From Pedobacter sp. MC2016-14 (GTDB lineage Bacteria; Bacteroidota; Bacteroidia; Sphingobacteriales; Sphingobacteriaceae), in assembly GCF_020991475.1 (NCBI RefSeq), contig NZ_JAJMPA010000003.1, positions 248,001 through 312,000 on the forward strand: DNA of 64,000 nucleotides. The letters are read 5' to 3'. Shown here one piece after another: positions 8,794-17,584 of this stretch. The notes under the pieces are model-generated. The model worked only from the letters and a program-made list of their open reading frames with translations, was not told the origin of the DNA and made no database searches. The position numbers were made by a program, and so were the translations under genes. Numbering within the stretch: position 1 is the first letter of the stretch; each line of letters starts with the position of its first letter.

Positions 8794-10899
8794 TTATCTT
8801 ACAAAAGTGTTGTCGCCAATTGTGATCAGCATTCCAATCAAAAAATCCCGTTTTGATGCAGGCATAATTGTCTTTCGGTTTTGGCCATCTTTGCTATATT
8901 GATAGCCATATACATTATTGAAGCCCGGGATATTGCTGGCGTTCAAATAAAGCACGGTAAATTGTTTACATACATGCGTCAAATAACTGAGGCTTAAACT
9001 CAGGTTGTTATAGCTTTTAGTTTTGTCTGCCAGATATATAAGATTGTTAGGATTTACATAAGGTCGGCCAGAAGCAAAAGTATAAGTTGCGTTTACCTGT
9101 GTATTCAAAATACTTATAAACTGTTTGTACACCATTGTTGCTGTATGTTTGGCCGCAAAACTTGGCGTGGCCAGAGCAGGAAAGTCCCTGAAGTTTCTCT
9201 TTGTGTCCAAAAATGAGTAAGAGAACCAGTATTCAATATTGCTGATGGTCTTTTTGTCTTTCCAGAATAACTCAAAACCTTTTGCGTAACCCGATCCAGA
9301 ATTGTCAAGATTGCCATTAGTAGTTTTAGTTAACTTTCCATAGTTTTTATAATAACCTTCAATTCTGAAATTTCTAAAAGGGGTATTTATCTCATATTTT
9401 AAAATATAATGTTCTGCCTGCTCAAACTCAAGCGCTTTAATGATCAGATATTCATCTTCAGGATTCTGATAGAAGCGTCCATAGGCAAAAGATACCTGCG
9501 CATTTAAACCTGTTTTTAAACCTAATGATGTTCGGGGGGCAAGGTTGTACTGATGTAGGTAGCTGGAATACTCAGCCCTTAAGCCCAGTCTGGCAACCAC
9601 GTTAGCATTTAGATACAAATCTGTTTCGGCAAAAGCGGAACTCAGTTGGTCATTATAATACCTTTGTAAGCCATTGTAGCTTTCGAGTCGCTTAGTGTTA
9701 AACATTTCGCCACCAAACTTCAGGTTAGAGAGTTTGCCAAAATAATTGGTTAAGGTTAACCTACCCTCCGCCATATCGTCTTCTCTGCTGTATGAGTTTA
9801 CAGCCATCATTCCGGCATTTGAATCCTTGTTGTAAGCCGCACCGGCCTCAATTTTCCAGTTCCTGTTTAAGTATTCTTTGTATGATGTATTGATATAGGT
9901 ATTTGTATTATTATTGCTAAAATAATTTACGGAGTCAAAGTTAACGTCAGTGCTGTTTAATGACAGGTTTGTTTTGGCATAGGAAGCATAGAATTTAAAT
10001 ATCCCTGTTTCAGAGGTTTTGGCTTTGTATTGAATGTTACCACCAATTAGCTCCGGAGCTTTAATATATTGGTTTTGCTGTTTAATTACGCTGTAAGCTG
10101 GTTTCAAGTTGTAATAATAAGCACCAACTGTAATTGCACTGTTTTTAAGCCTGATATTTTGATCTAGTCCTGCGCCAACGGTCAAAAGAGAAATCCCTGT
10201 TGTTGTTTTCTCTGGCAGGTCGGTGCTTTCCAGAATAAGGGTAGAGGAGAGGGCCTGGCCATATTGTGCTGAATAGCCACCTGCGGAGAAAGAAGTCCCC
10301 TTAAATAAGAAAGGTGAGAGGCGACCACGGGATGCCTGATCTGGAACAGTGGCATTAAAAGCACTTTTGACAAGCATACCATCAAAGTAGGTCTTTGTCT
10401 CGGAAGCCGCACCACCTCTTACAAATAGACCACTTTCTGAAAAAGAAGTTTGCGCCCCTGGTAGCGTCTGCATAGCTGCAAAAACGTCAGCTCGGGCACC
10501 GGCAATAGTCGCTATATCCAATGAGCTTAATACGGCGCCCTTTTGTTTATCGCCGGTAATGAAAGAGCCCGCACTAATGTTCACAGTATGGAGCGTGTTA
10601 ATTTCTTCTTTTATAATGAGGGCTAATATTAGATTTTTGGAATCGATATTTACTTTAACAGAATCCTTTCCAAAGTTTAACGCAGAAAACTCAATGGTAT
10701 GAGGTCCCTTTTCCAGAGTTGTAAATTCAAATTGACCTTTGCTGTCTGAGGTGGCACCATCATAGCTGTCTTTTAAAATAATATTAACATTTGCTATTAG
10801 ATTACCTCTGGTTGAGGTGATCGTTCCTGAAATCTTAACCTGAGTATATCCAATGCTTAATGTAAATAGGAAGAGGCTGGTTAATATAAATATTTTCAT
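8794..10899 (-). CDS. TonB-dependent outer membrane receptor with N-terminal carboxypeptidase-regulatory-like domain
   Basis: 701 residues: signal peptide 1-19, a carboxypeptidase-D regulatory-like beta-sandwich at about 22-105, a plug at about 115-220 (LPGAQTSFSESGLFVRGG is typical plug sequence) and a beta-barrel to the C-terminus. The protein ends DNTFVR rather than with an aromatic terminal residue, which is slightly unusual. At about 700 residues it is far smaller than SusC proteins and no SusD partner is present, so it resembles siderophore/metal- or peptide-type receptors. It heads an operon with a helical-repeat protein and a LytS/LytTR pair. Confidence 0.9.
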   Translation of the reverse strand: MKIFILTSLFLFTLSIGYTQVKISGTITSTRGNLIANVNIILKDSYDGATSDSKGQFEFTTLEKGPHTIEFSALNFGKDSVKVNIDSKNLILALIIKEEINTLHTVNISAGSFITGDKQKGAVLSSLDIATIAGARADVFAAMQTLPGAQTSFSESGLFVRGGAASETKTYFDGMLVKSAFNATVPDQASRGRLSPFLFKGTSFSAGGYSAQYGQALSSTLILESTDLPEKTTTGISLLTVGAGLDQNIRLKNSAITVGAYYYNLKPAYSVIKQQNQYIKAPELIGGNIQYKAKTSETGIFKFYASYAKTNLSLNSTDVNFDSVNYFSNNNTNTYINTSYKEYLNRNWKIEAGAAYNKDSNAGMMAVNSYSREDDMAEGRLTLTNYFGKLSNLKFGGEMFNTKRLESYNGLQRYYNDQLSSAFAETDLYLNANVVARLGLRAEYSSYLHQYNLAPRTSLGLKTGLNAQVSFAYGRFYQNPEDEYLIIKALEFEQAEHYILKYEINTPFRNFRIEGYYKNYGKLTKTTNGNLDNSGSGYAKGFELFWKDKKTISNIEYWFSYSFLDTKRNFRDFPALATPSFAAKHTATMVYKQFISILNTQVNATYTFASGRPYVNPNNLIYLADKTKSYNNLSLSLSYLTHVCKQFTVLYLNASNIPGFNNVYGYQYSKDGQNRKTIMPASKRDFLIGMLITIGDNTFVR

Positions 10900-11000
10900 A
10901 CTGTGCTGTTGAATTACAGTACGAATATGGCATTGTAAAAAATATTAGCAAGCTAAAAACCGACGAGTGGTAGAATCTGCAGGATAGAATGCAGGGGAAT

Positions 11001-11043
11001 AAAAAAAGTCCACGTCATCTTGTTTCATGACATGGACCTTTAA
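11001..11043 (-). terminator. intrinsic terminator of the phosphoglucomutase gene
   Basis: Inverted repeat GTCCACGTCAT / ATGACATGGAC with one G-T wobble, extended by aaag/cttt. On the minus strand it is followed by a run of seven T residues, directly downstream of the mutase stop codon. Confidence 0.85.
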
Positions 11044-11055
11044 GATTTGAGATAG

Positions 11056-12789
11056 CTAAGCCTGCAAATCGGCCATTAATGCTTTAATCTTATCTCCTAA
11101 AGCGGCATCTGCGGCTTTAAATTGTGTTTTATCTGCTAGTGGAGCATTTACACTGCAGTAAAACTTTATTTTAGGTTCAGTACCAGAAGGGCGGGCAGAA
11201 ATGATGCTGCCATCTTCAGTAATAAACTGTAAAACATCTGATTTAGGAAAATCAAGTTTTGTTTTTTCACCTGAAGACAGGTCAGTTTCTACACCAAGCT
11301 CGTAATCCTTTAGCGTTTTAACTTTAGCACCCCCAAGTGTTTGAGGTGTATTGTTTCTAAAGGTTTCCATCATGGCTTTGATCTCCTCAGCGCCTGTTTT
11401 ACCTTTTTTGGTCAAAGACACCAATTCTTCTTTATACAAACCGTATTCTACATACATATCTAATAAGGCATTGTAAAGGCTGCTGCCTTTGTCTTTGTAA
11501 AATGCAGTCATCTCAGCAATAAAGGCACAAGAGATAATGGCGTCCTTGTCTCTTACCAGCTCACCAATCAGGTAACCATAACTCTCCTCACCACCGCCAA
11601 TGAAGGTTTTTTTACCTTGCAATTCGGTAATCAGTTGACCAATAAATTTAAAACCCGTTAAGGTATTGTAATAGGTCACATTTTTGGCCTTAGCAATTTC
11701 TTCAATCAAGTTAGTTGTTACAATTGTTTTTACAATATATTGATCACCGTCAAGCTTGCCTTTTTCTTCCCATGCCGTAAGTAAATAGTTGATGAGTAAA
11801 CTTCCGGTTTGATTTCCATTTAACAAGACAAATTCACCATCGTTATTTTTAACGGCGATACCAACTCTGTCAGCATCCGGATCTGTAGCCAATACAAGGT
11901 CGGCATCAATATCCTGAGCCTTTTTAAGCGCCAGGGTTAAGGCCTCTTTTTCCTCAGGATTAGGATACACTACCGTTGGGAAATTGCCATCTGGAGTACT
12001 TTGTTCCTCTACAAGGGTAAGGTTAGTGAAACCAAATTGTTTTAATGCACCTGGTACCAAAGTTATACCTGTACCGTGTATCGGAGAATACACAATTTTC
12101 AAATCTTTTTGTCGGGCAATTGCTTCAGGAGAAACCGAAAGTTCAGTAATCTTATCCAGATATAGCTGATCTAAATCCTCACCTATAATTTGGATATTGC
12201 TCTCAATACGCTCAAATTTAACCTCATCAATGCTCGCTATTTTTGCTACTTCATCCATCACCAACTGGTCATCTGGCGAAGTAAATTGTCCTCCATCTGC
12301 ACCATAAGCTTTATAGCCATTGTATTCTTTTGGATTGTGAGATGCAGTAAGCATAACGCCGCTTTTGCAACCATACTCGCGAACAGCAAAAGACAGCTCA
12401 GGAGTAGGACGCAGGGCCGGAAAAAAATAAACCTGGATACCATTTGCTGAAAAAACATCCGCAGTAATTTTCGCAAAATAATCTGAGTTGTTACGGCTAT
12501 CGTGTGCAATAGCAACCTTCACTTTTTCACCAGGATATTTTTTAAGCAGGTAATTTGATAATCCCTGTGTAGCTGTACCTATAGTATACTTGTTGATCCT
12601 GTTAGATCCTGCACCCATAATACCACGCAACCCGCCTGTACCAAATTCCAGACTTCTGTAAAAAGCGTCCGTTAGTTCAGTTGCCGCTTCTTTATCTACT
12701 AAAGATTGGATTTCTGCTTTCGTTTCTTGATCGTAATTCCCATTAAGCCATTGTTTTATGGTGTTTAAGGTTGAGGGTTCTAATTGCAT
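11056..12789 (-). CDS. phospho-sugar mutase (phosphoglucomutase/phosphomannomutase family)
   Basis: 577-residue alpha-D-phosphohexomutase interconverting hexose 1- and 6-phosphates. All four family signatures are visible: catalytic serine loop TASHNP, metal loop DPDADR, sugar-binding loop GGEESYGY and phosphate-binding RPSGTEPKIKFY near the C-terminus. The length matches the long PGM/PMM type common in Bacteroidota and Firmicutes. Glucose versus mannose specificity cannot be read from sequence. It is monocistronic, with its own promoter and a strong terminator. Confidence 0.94.
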   Translation of the reverse strand: MQLEPSTLNTIKQWLNGNYDQETKAEIQSLVDKEAATELTDAFYRSLEFGTGGLRGIMGAGSNRINKYTIGTATQGLSNYLLKKYPGEKVKVAIAHDSRNNSDYFAKITADVFSANGIQVYFFPALRPTPELSFAVREYGCKSGVMLTASHNPKEYNGYKAYGADGGQFTSPDDQLVMDEVAKIASIDEVKFERIESNIQIIGEDLDQLYLDKITELSVSPEAIARQKDLKIVYSPIHGTGITLVPGALKQFGFTNLTLVEEQSTPDGNFPTVVYPNPEEKEALTLALKKAQDIDADLVLATDPDADRVGIAVKNNDGEFVLLNGNQTGSLLINYLLTAWEEKGKLDGDQYIVKTIVTTNLIEEIAKAKNVTYYNTLTGFKFIGQLITELQGKKTFIGGGEESYGYLIGELVRDKDAIISCAFIAEMTAFYKDKGSSLYNALLDMYVEYGLYKEELVSLTKKGKTGAEEIKAMMETFRNNTPQTLGGAKVKTLKDYELGVETDLSSGEKTKLDFPKSDVLQFITEDGSIISARPSGTEPKIKFYCSVNAPLADKTQFKAADAALGDKIKALMADLQA

Positions 12790-12827
12790 AGATTATAATA
12801 TATAATTTGATATTTTTTAAAAACTAA

Positions 12828-12856
12828 CAAAATTAACAAGGGCATGTTTGGTGCAA
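12828..12856 (-). promoter_or_regulatory. promoter of the phospho-sugar mutase gene
   Basis: On the minus strand, TTG (12854-12856), an 18-base spacer, then TAATTTTG (12828-12835) match the Bacteroidota -33/-7 consensus. The leader to the ATG would be about 33 bases. Confidence 0.5.
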
Positions 12857-13053
12857 TTTATAAATCAAGCACAAGACCTTAATTTTATTTTAATTAAATG
12901 GCCTTTTATTACCTTCGTTTTATTAATTTCACGCCCTAATAATAAAAGTAAACGAAGATCTTATAAAATCTTCCTTATGCAAACAAAAATAGAAATATTC
13001 TGCATAGTTACTTTAAAACTATTATAAACCTTATATAAAATTAATGAACCATT

Positions 13054-13101
13054 ATGAGTTTAGGGTAAATACTAATTTACCTTATTATAATAATAACTCA
13101 T
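13054..13101. repeat. nested inverted repeat upstream of lysC (candidate operator)
   Basis: Outer arms ATGAGTT (13054-13060) and AACTCAT (13095-13101) enclose an inner palindrome GGTAAAT-acta-ATTTACC (13064-13081). It ends 28 bases before the lysC start. It could be an operator or a leader-RNA hairpin; no lysine riboswitch consensus is recognisable. Confidence 0.5.
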
Positions 13102-13129
13102 TTACAACTAAAACAACAATAGACAAATA

Positions 13130-14443
13130 ATGAAAATTTTAAAGTTTGGCGGAACTTCCGTAGGAAGTCCGGAGCGGATGACGAAATTGCTGGATATCAT
13201 CAACCCGGCAGAAGAACAAATTGTGGTATTATCGGCAGTGTCTGGAACCACCAATAGTTTAGTAGAAATCTCAAGCAAACTTTTAAAGGAAGATAAGAAG
13301 GTGGCTTTGGAACTGATCACTGCACTGCATGATAAATATAAAGCCTTTGTTATCGAACTGCTGTCTGAGGGCGAATTTAGAGATCAGGGTAATGATGTTA
13401 TTGATTACCATTTTAATTTCCTTGCTACACTTGCCAATGATATTTTCACGCCTATTGAAGAAAAGGTAGTGTTGGCACAAGGAGAATTGCTTTCTACCAC
13501 TTTATATCATATTTATTTAAAATCCATTGGTGTGCCTTCTGTATTACTACCGGCACTGGATTTTATGAAAATTGATGAAGATAATGAGCCGGATATCCCT
13601 TTTACCACGGCACATTTGTTACCACTTTTAGCCGAACATAAGGGTAATAATCTTTTTATTACACAGGGCTTTATTTGCCGTAACAGTTTTGGTGAGGTAG
13701 ATAACCTAAGGCGTGGTGGAAGTGATTATACTGCATCACTTCTTGGCGCGGCAATTTTAGCAGAAGAAGTACAGATCTGGACTGACATTGATGGTATGCA
13801 CAACAATGATCCGCGTATCGTTAAAGGTACTAAGCCTATTGCACGCTTATCTTTTGATGAGGCTGCAGAGCTTGCTTATTTTGGCGCAAAGATCTTACAC
13901 CCTCAATCGGTGTTTCCTGCTCAAAAATATAAAATTCCAGTTCGTCTGCTCAATACTATGGAGCCAAAGGCCGAAGGAACAATGATTGCTGCCGAAAGTG
14001 AACGCGGTAAAATCAAATCTATTGCAGCAAAGGACGGTATTACGGCTATAAAAATTCAGTCGAGCAGAATGCTTCTGGCATACGGCTTTTTGCGTCGTGT
14101 CTTTGAAATTTTTGAACGTTATAAAACGCCGATTGATATGATCACAACTTCGGAAGTTGCAGTTTCTTTAACTATTGATTTTACAGATAATCTGGAGAAA
14201 ATAGTAGAAGAATTACATGCTTTTGGTTCTGTAGAAATTGATAGAGAGCAATCAATTGTTTGTGTTGTTGGCGACTTCGGTGCAGAAAAACATGGTTATG
14301 CAGCAAGAGTACTTGATGCAATGAAACATATTCCGCTCCGGATGATTTCTTATGGAGGTAGCAATTATAACATTTCTCTTTTAATTAATACGCCTGATAA
14401 AACGGAAGCCTTAAGGAGTTTACATAACCGTTTGTTTGAATAA
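13130..14443 (+). CDS. lysC: aspartate kinase
   Basis: 437-residue monofunctional aspartokinase, catalysing the first step of lysine/threonine/methionine synthesis (aspartate to 4-phospho-aspartate). The N-terminal motif KFGGTSVG binds nucleotide/aspartate. The catalytic domain runs to about residue 285 (WTDIDGMHNNDPR is the conserved active-site segment). Two ACT-type regulatory domains follow, consistent with feedback inhibition. No homoserine dehydrogenase domain is fused. The ATG at 13130 gives the exact family N-terminus. It lies in the same direction as lysA about 180 bases downstream. Confidence 0.95.
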   Translation: MKILKFGGTSVGSPERMTKLLDIINPAEEQIVVLSAVSGTTNSLVEISSKLLKEDKKVALELITALHDKYKAFVIELLSEGEFRDQGNDVIDYHFNFLATLANDIFTPIEEKVVLAQGELLSTTLYHIYLKSIGVPSVLLPALDFMKIDEDNEPDIPFTTAHLLPLLAEHKGNNLFITQGFICRNSFGEVDNLRRGGSDYTASLLGAAILAEEVQIWTDIDGMHNNDPRIVKGTKPIARLSFDEAAELAYFGAKILHPQSVFPAQKYKIPVRLLNTMEPKAEGTMIAAESERGKIKSIAAKDGITAIKIQSSRMLLAYGFLRRVFEIFERYKTPIDMITTSEVAVSLTIDFTDNLEKIVEELHAFGSVEIDREQSIVCVVGDFGAEKHGYAARVLDAMKHIPLRMISYGGSNYNISLLINTPDKTEALRSLHNRLFE

Positions 14444-14450
14444 AAAAGAT

Positions 14451-14627
14451 TTACCTTTTCTTAAGGTAAGTTATAATGGCAATTACTATGAAAACGAGTA
14501 CAATGAAAAACCTGGTTCTTCTACTGTACTCTTTTTCTGTTATTTTATGACGCTTAAGATCAAAGTAATTACCTAAGTAAATTAATACAAAACCCACTAA
14601 ACAAAATACGATAAGATATTTGAACAT
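14451..14627 (-). CDS. small two-helix membrane protein, 58 residues
   Basis: Open frame in the lysC-lysA gap on the opposite strand. It starts MFKYLIVFCLVGFVLIYLG and ends ITYLKKR. Two hydrophobic segments (about residues 4-19 and 40-54) flank a charged loop (DLKRHKITEKEYSRRTR), a convincing hairpin membrane topology. Its ATG shares the palindrome CATG with the lysA ATG on the other strand, so the two start codons overlap. A -7 box TAAGTTTG (14660-14667, minus) lies about 33 bases upstream of the start, inside lysA. I do not recognise the family. The main doubt is that short AT-rich sequence can mimic membrane segments. Confidence 0.6.
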   Translation of the reverse strand: MFKYLIVFCLVGFVLIYLGNYFDLKRHKITEKEYSRRTRFFIVLVFIVIAIITYLKKR

Positions 14628-15783
14628 GATTTTTTCTGATAAAGATATATCCCGCTTTACAAACTTAGAGACACCATTTTATTACTATGATCTTACTTTG
14701 TTGCAAAACACACTTAAGAAATGTGCCAGCGCAGCAAATGTCTACAATTTTCATGTGCATTACGCTATGAAAGCTAATTTTAATCCAACCGTGGTTGCAA
14801 AGATTAAAAGCGTTGGCTTTGGTGCAGATTGTGTAAGTGGTGGAGAAGTTAAGCAAGCTGTTGAACTGGGTTTTGATGCGGGTAAAATTGTATTTGCGGG
14901 TGTAGGGAAATCTGATAAGGAAATCAACTTCGCATTAGATCAGGATATTTTTTGCTTTAATGTAGAGTCAATTCAGGAGTTGGAAGTGATTAATGAACTT
15001 GCTTTGGTCAAAGGTAAAAAAGCTAAAGTTGCCATCAGGATTAATCCAAATGTAGACGCGCATACCCACCATAATATTACCACGGGTTTAGATGAAAATA
15101 AATTTGGTATCAACTCCTGGGATTTACCTGCTTGTGCAGAAGTTTTAAAGAAATCTGCACAGTTGGAATTTGTAGGTATACATTTTCATATTGGTTCTCA
15201 AATTACCAATCTTGATGTGTATAAAAGTCTTTGTACACGTGTAAATGAATTTGCAAACTGGTTTGAAGAACGTGGCTTTACTGTTAAAGTGTTAAATGTT
15301 GGTGGTGGATTGGGTATTGATTATCACAATCCTGATCAGCAGATTCCTGACTTTGAAGCGTACTTTAAAATCTTTAACGACTTTTTAGAGATCAAGCCCA
15401 ATCAGGAAGTTCATTTCGAATTGGGTAGGGCGCTTGTAGGTCAGTCGTCTTCTCTAATCACTAAAGTACTATATATCAAAAATGGTAAAAAGAAGAACTT
15501 CGTAATTTTAGATGCAGGGATGACTGAGTTGATGCGTCCCGCATTATACCAGGCTTACCATAAAATAGAAAACATCAGCAGGGTAGAAGCATCCTCCGTA
15601 GTTAAGTATGATATTGTTGGCCCAATTTGTGAAAGTACAGACTGTTTTGGTAAGGAAGTGGAGTTGCCGGAAACCTTTAGGGGAGACCTCATTGCTTTGC
15701 GAAGCACCGGAGCTTATGGTGAAGTTATGGCTTCCAATTATAATTTGCGTAATGAAGTTCGCGCAGTATTTACTGAAGACTAA
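14626..15783 (+). CDS. lysA: diaminopimelate decarboxylase
   Basis: 385-residue PLP enzyme of fold type III, catalysing meso-diaminopimelate to lysine plus CO2. The PLP lysine lies in HYAMKANFNP near residue 50. The glycine loop VGGGLGIDY binds the PLP phosphate and GPICESTDCF is the substrate-binding CESxD motif. The ATG at 14626 is preferred over an in-frame TTG at 14620. Its leader and promoter must lie within the antisense small membrane protein gene. With lysC it forms the visible part of the lysine pathway; the intermediate dap genes are elsewhere. Confidence 0.94.
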   Translation: MIFSDKDISRFTNLETPFYYYDLTLLQNTLKKCASAANVYNFHVHYAMKANFNPTVVAKIKSVGFGADCVSGGEVKQAVELGFDAGKIVFAGVGKSDKEINFALDQDIFCFNVESIQELEVINELALVKGKKAKVAIRINPNVDAHTHHNITTGLDENKFGINSWDLPACAEVLKKSAQLEFVGIHFHIGSQITNLDVYKSLCTRVNEFANWFEERGFTVKVLNVGGGLGIDYHNPDQQIPDFEAYFKIFNDFLEIKPNQEVHFELGRALVGQSSSLITKVLYIKNGKKKNFVILDAGMTELMRPALYQAYHKIENISRVEASSVVKYDIVGPICESTDCFGKEVELPETFRGDLIALRSTGAYGEVMASNYNLRNEVRAVFTED

Positions 15784-15791
15784 CAAAATAT

Positions 15792-15827
15792 AAAATAAAA
15801 GCCTGTCGTAAAACAGGCTTTTATTTT
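15792..15827. terminator. bidirectional intrinsic terminator
   Basis: Perfect 15-bp inverted repeat (arms 15792-15806 and 15813-15827, 6-base loop) with T-runs on both strands, between convergent lysA and the START-like gene. Confidence 0.9.
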
Positions 15828-15845
15828 GTCAGATAGTTTTCATCC

Positions 15846-16229
15846 TTATTCCTCTTCAAAGAAGTCGGCCAGGCCTCCCAGATAATGTTCTGTTAATCCC
15901 TCCGTAAAATCATCGTAATCTTCATCCGGGATATTGGTCTGCACGAATTCCAAAGAAGTCCCTTTTTTGTCCTCATGGAGTTTAATCGTGACAATTGAGG
16001 GCTCAGCATCTTCTCCAAAATACCATTGCTGAACAATTTTTTTCCCATATTCAAATTCAAGGTTTTTGCCTACAATATCACCTTCCCACAAAGAAAATTC
16101 TGTTCCCGGTTCTTCTGTAAATTCCACCTCAGCACCTGTCCATAGCTGAATACTTTGCGCTTTGGTCATCGCTAAATACACTTCTTCAGGTGGCGCAGGT
16201 AGTTGATAGTATTTTTTAAATGTTTTCAA
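15846..16229 (-). CDS. START-like / SRPBCC domain protein (AHSA1 family)
   Basis: 127-residue single-domain protein beginning MKTFKKYYQLPAPPEEVYLAM, the usual opening strand of SRPBCC (Bet v1-like) folds. It has the WTGAEVEF and FSLWEGDIVGKN segments typical of the activator-of-Hsp90-homologue group and a very acidic C-terminus (DFFEEE). The family binds hydrophobic ligands in a deep cavity; no catalytic residue is identifiable. It lies 22 bases after the acyl-CoA dehydrogenase stop on the same strand, so co-transcription is likely. Confidence 0.8.
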   Translation of the reverse strand: MKTFKKYYQLPAPPEEVYLAMTKAQSIQLWTGAEVEFTEEPGTEFSLWEGDIVGKNLEFEYGKKIVQQWYFGEDAEPSIVTIKLHEDKKGTSLEFVQTNIPDEDYDDFTEGLTEHYLGGLADFFEEE

Positions 16230-16251
16230 TTGAGTATGTATGTTAAGTATT

Positions 16252-17442
16252 TTATTTAAATGCGTTGATTCCGGTTACATCCATGCCGGTAATTAGTAAA
16301 TGAATATCATGCGTACCTTCATAGGTCACCACAGATTCCAGGTTCATCATATGTCGCATGATCGAATATTCGCCCGTTATCCCCATTCCGCCGAGCATCT
16401 GCCGGGCATTCCTTGAAATTTCCAGCGCAATTTCTACACTGTTTCTTTTCGCCATAGATATTTGCTCAGCACTTGCACGGTGCTCAGATTTAAGTACACC
16501 CAGGCGCCAAACCATCAATTGCCCCTTAGTAATTTCAGTAATCATTTCTGCAAGTTTCTTTTGCTGCAACTGGAAGCCACCAATGGGTTTTCCAAACTGG
16601 ATTCGTTCTTTTGCGTACCTCAGGGCCGTATCATAACAATCCATCGCTGCACCTAATGCGCCCCAGGCTATACCGTATCGTGCCTGGTTTAAGCAGCCCA
16701 GCGGACCTTTCAAGCCTGATACATTTGGGAAGATATTCTCTTTCGGAATTTTAACATTGTCAAATACCAGCTCGCCGGTTGCAGATGCCCGCAGACTCCA
16801 TTTGTTATGTGTCTCTGGCGTACTGAAGCCTTCCATTCCGCGCTCTACTACTAAGCCCTGTATCTTTCCACTTTCATCTTTTGCCCATACTACAGCAATA
16901 TCTGCAAATGGAGCATTAGAAATCCACATTTTTGCACCATTCAGCAGGAAATGGTCGCCATTATCTTTGATGTTGGTAACCATGCCGCCAGGATTAGAGC
17001 CATGATCTGGTTCAGTTAAGCCAAAGCAGCCCATCAATTCTCCAGTTGCTAGTTTTGGTAAATATTTTTTACGTTGCTCTTCAGATCCGTAAGTATAGAT
17101 TGGATACATCACCAAAGAACCTTGTACAGATGCAGTAGAACGAATTCCAGAATCACCGCGCTCCAATTCCTGCATAATGATCCCGTAAGCGGTATAATCT
17201 AAGCCTGCGCCTCCATACTCAACAGGAATAGTAGGGCCAAATGCACCAATTTCCCCCAAACCTTTTATCAGATGTTTTGGAAACTCAGCACGCTGCGCGT
17301 AATCTTCAATAATTGGGGTAACTTCCTGCTTTACCCACGCTCTGGCTGTTGTCCGTATCAGCTTATGTTCGTCTGAAAGCAATTCATCAAGCTGATAATA
17401 GTCAGGTGCTTCATAAAGATCTTTCTTTCCGGTTCTGTTCAT
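16252..17442 (-). CDS. acyl-CoA dehydrogenase, glutaryl-CoA dehydrogenase type
   Basis: 396-residue FAD enzyme from the ATG at 17442 (MNRTGKKDLYEAPDY). The frame stays open to 17583, but the extra residues look unlike the family and a promoter box lies inside that stretch. N-terminal helical, middle beta and C-terminal helical domains are recognisable. FAD-binding segments are CFGLTEPDHGSNPGG and MWISNAPFADIAVVWAK. The catalytic Glu is in TYEGTHDIH, the arrangement of glutaryl-CoA dehydrogenase (oxidative decarboxylation to crotonyl-CoA in lysine/tryptophan breakdown). Substrate assignment is by family resemblance. Confidence 0.88.
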   Translation of the reverse strand: MNRTGKKDLYEAPDYYQLDELLSDEHKLIRTTARAWVKQEVTPIIEDYAQRAEFPKHLIKGLGEIGAFGPTIPVEYGGAGLDYTAYGIIMQELERGDSGIRSTASVQGSLVMYPIYTYGSEEQRKKYLPKLATGELMGCFGLTEPDHGSNPGGMVTNIKDNGDHFLLNGAKMWISNAPFADIAVVWAKDESGKIQGLVVERGMEGFSTPETHNKWSLRASATGELVFDNVKIPKENIFPNVSGLKGPLGCLNQARYGIAWGALGAAMDCYDTALRYAKERIQFGKPIGGFQLQQKKLAEMITEITKGQLMVWRLGVLKSEHRASAEQISMAKRNSVEIALEISRNARQMLGGMGITGEYSIMRHMMNLESVVTYEGTHDIHLLITGMDVTGINAFK

Positions 17443-17510
17443 TGATGTGGTGCTATTTATTAAACGATTGTTGTCCTTGCACCCTAAACTAAGGTTAAGG
17501 TAAGGTACAT

Positions 17511-17518
17511 CAAAGTTA
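17511..17518 (-). promoter_or_regulatory. -7 box for the acyl-CoA dehydrogenase gene
   Basis: Minus-strand TAACTTTG fits TAnnTTTG. The predicted leader is about 60 bases to the ATG at 17442, which supports that start over the longer frame. Confidence 0.4.
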
Positions 17519-17558
17519 ATAATTTGCATGAATGACTGGTATAAACCAATCAAAAATC

Positions 17559-17566
17559 TAAATTTG
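17559..17566 (+). promoter_or_regulatory. -7 box for folB
   Basis: TAAATTTG matches the -7 consensus. Transcription would start near 17572, just before the ATG at 17585, and therefore excludes the upstream ATG at 17528. Confidence 0.45.
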
Positions 17567-17584
17567 TGTGCCATACTAAACATA

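Larger units (their letters stand above)
12790..13129. other. 340-base intergenic region between divergent mutase and lysC genes
   Basis: Very AT-rich. It holds the mutase promoter on the minus strand and a nested palindrome just upstream of lysC. No ORF or RNA gene is seen in it. Confidence 0.7.

Noticed and set aside
13000..13129. Lysine riboswitch upstream of lysC
   Set aside because: The region is too short and AT-rich and lacks the conserved five-helix core; only simple palindromes are present.
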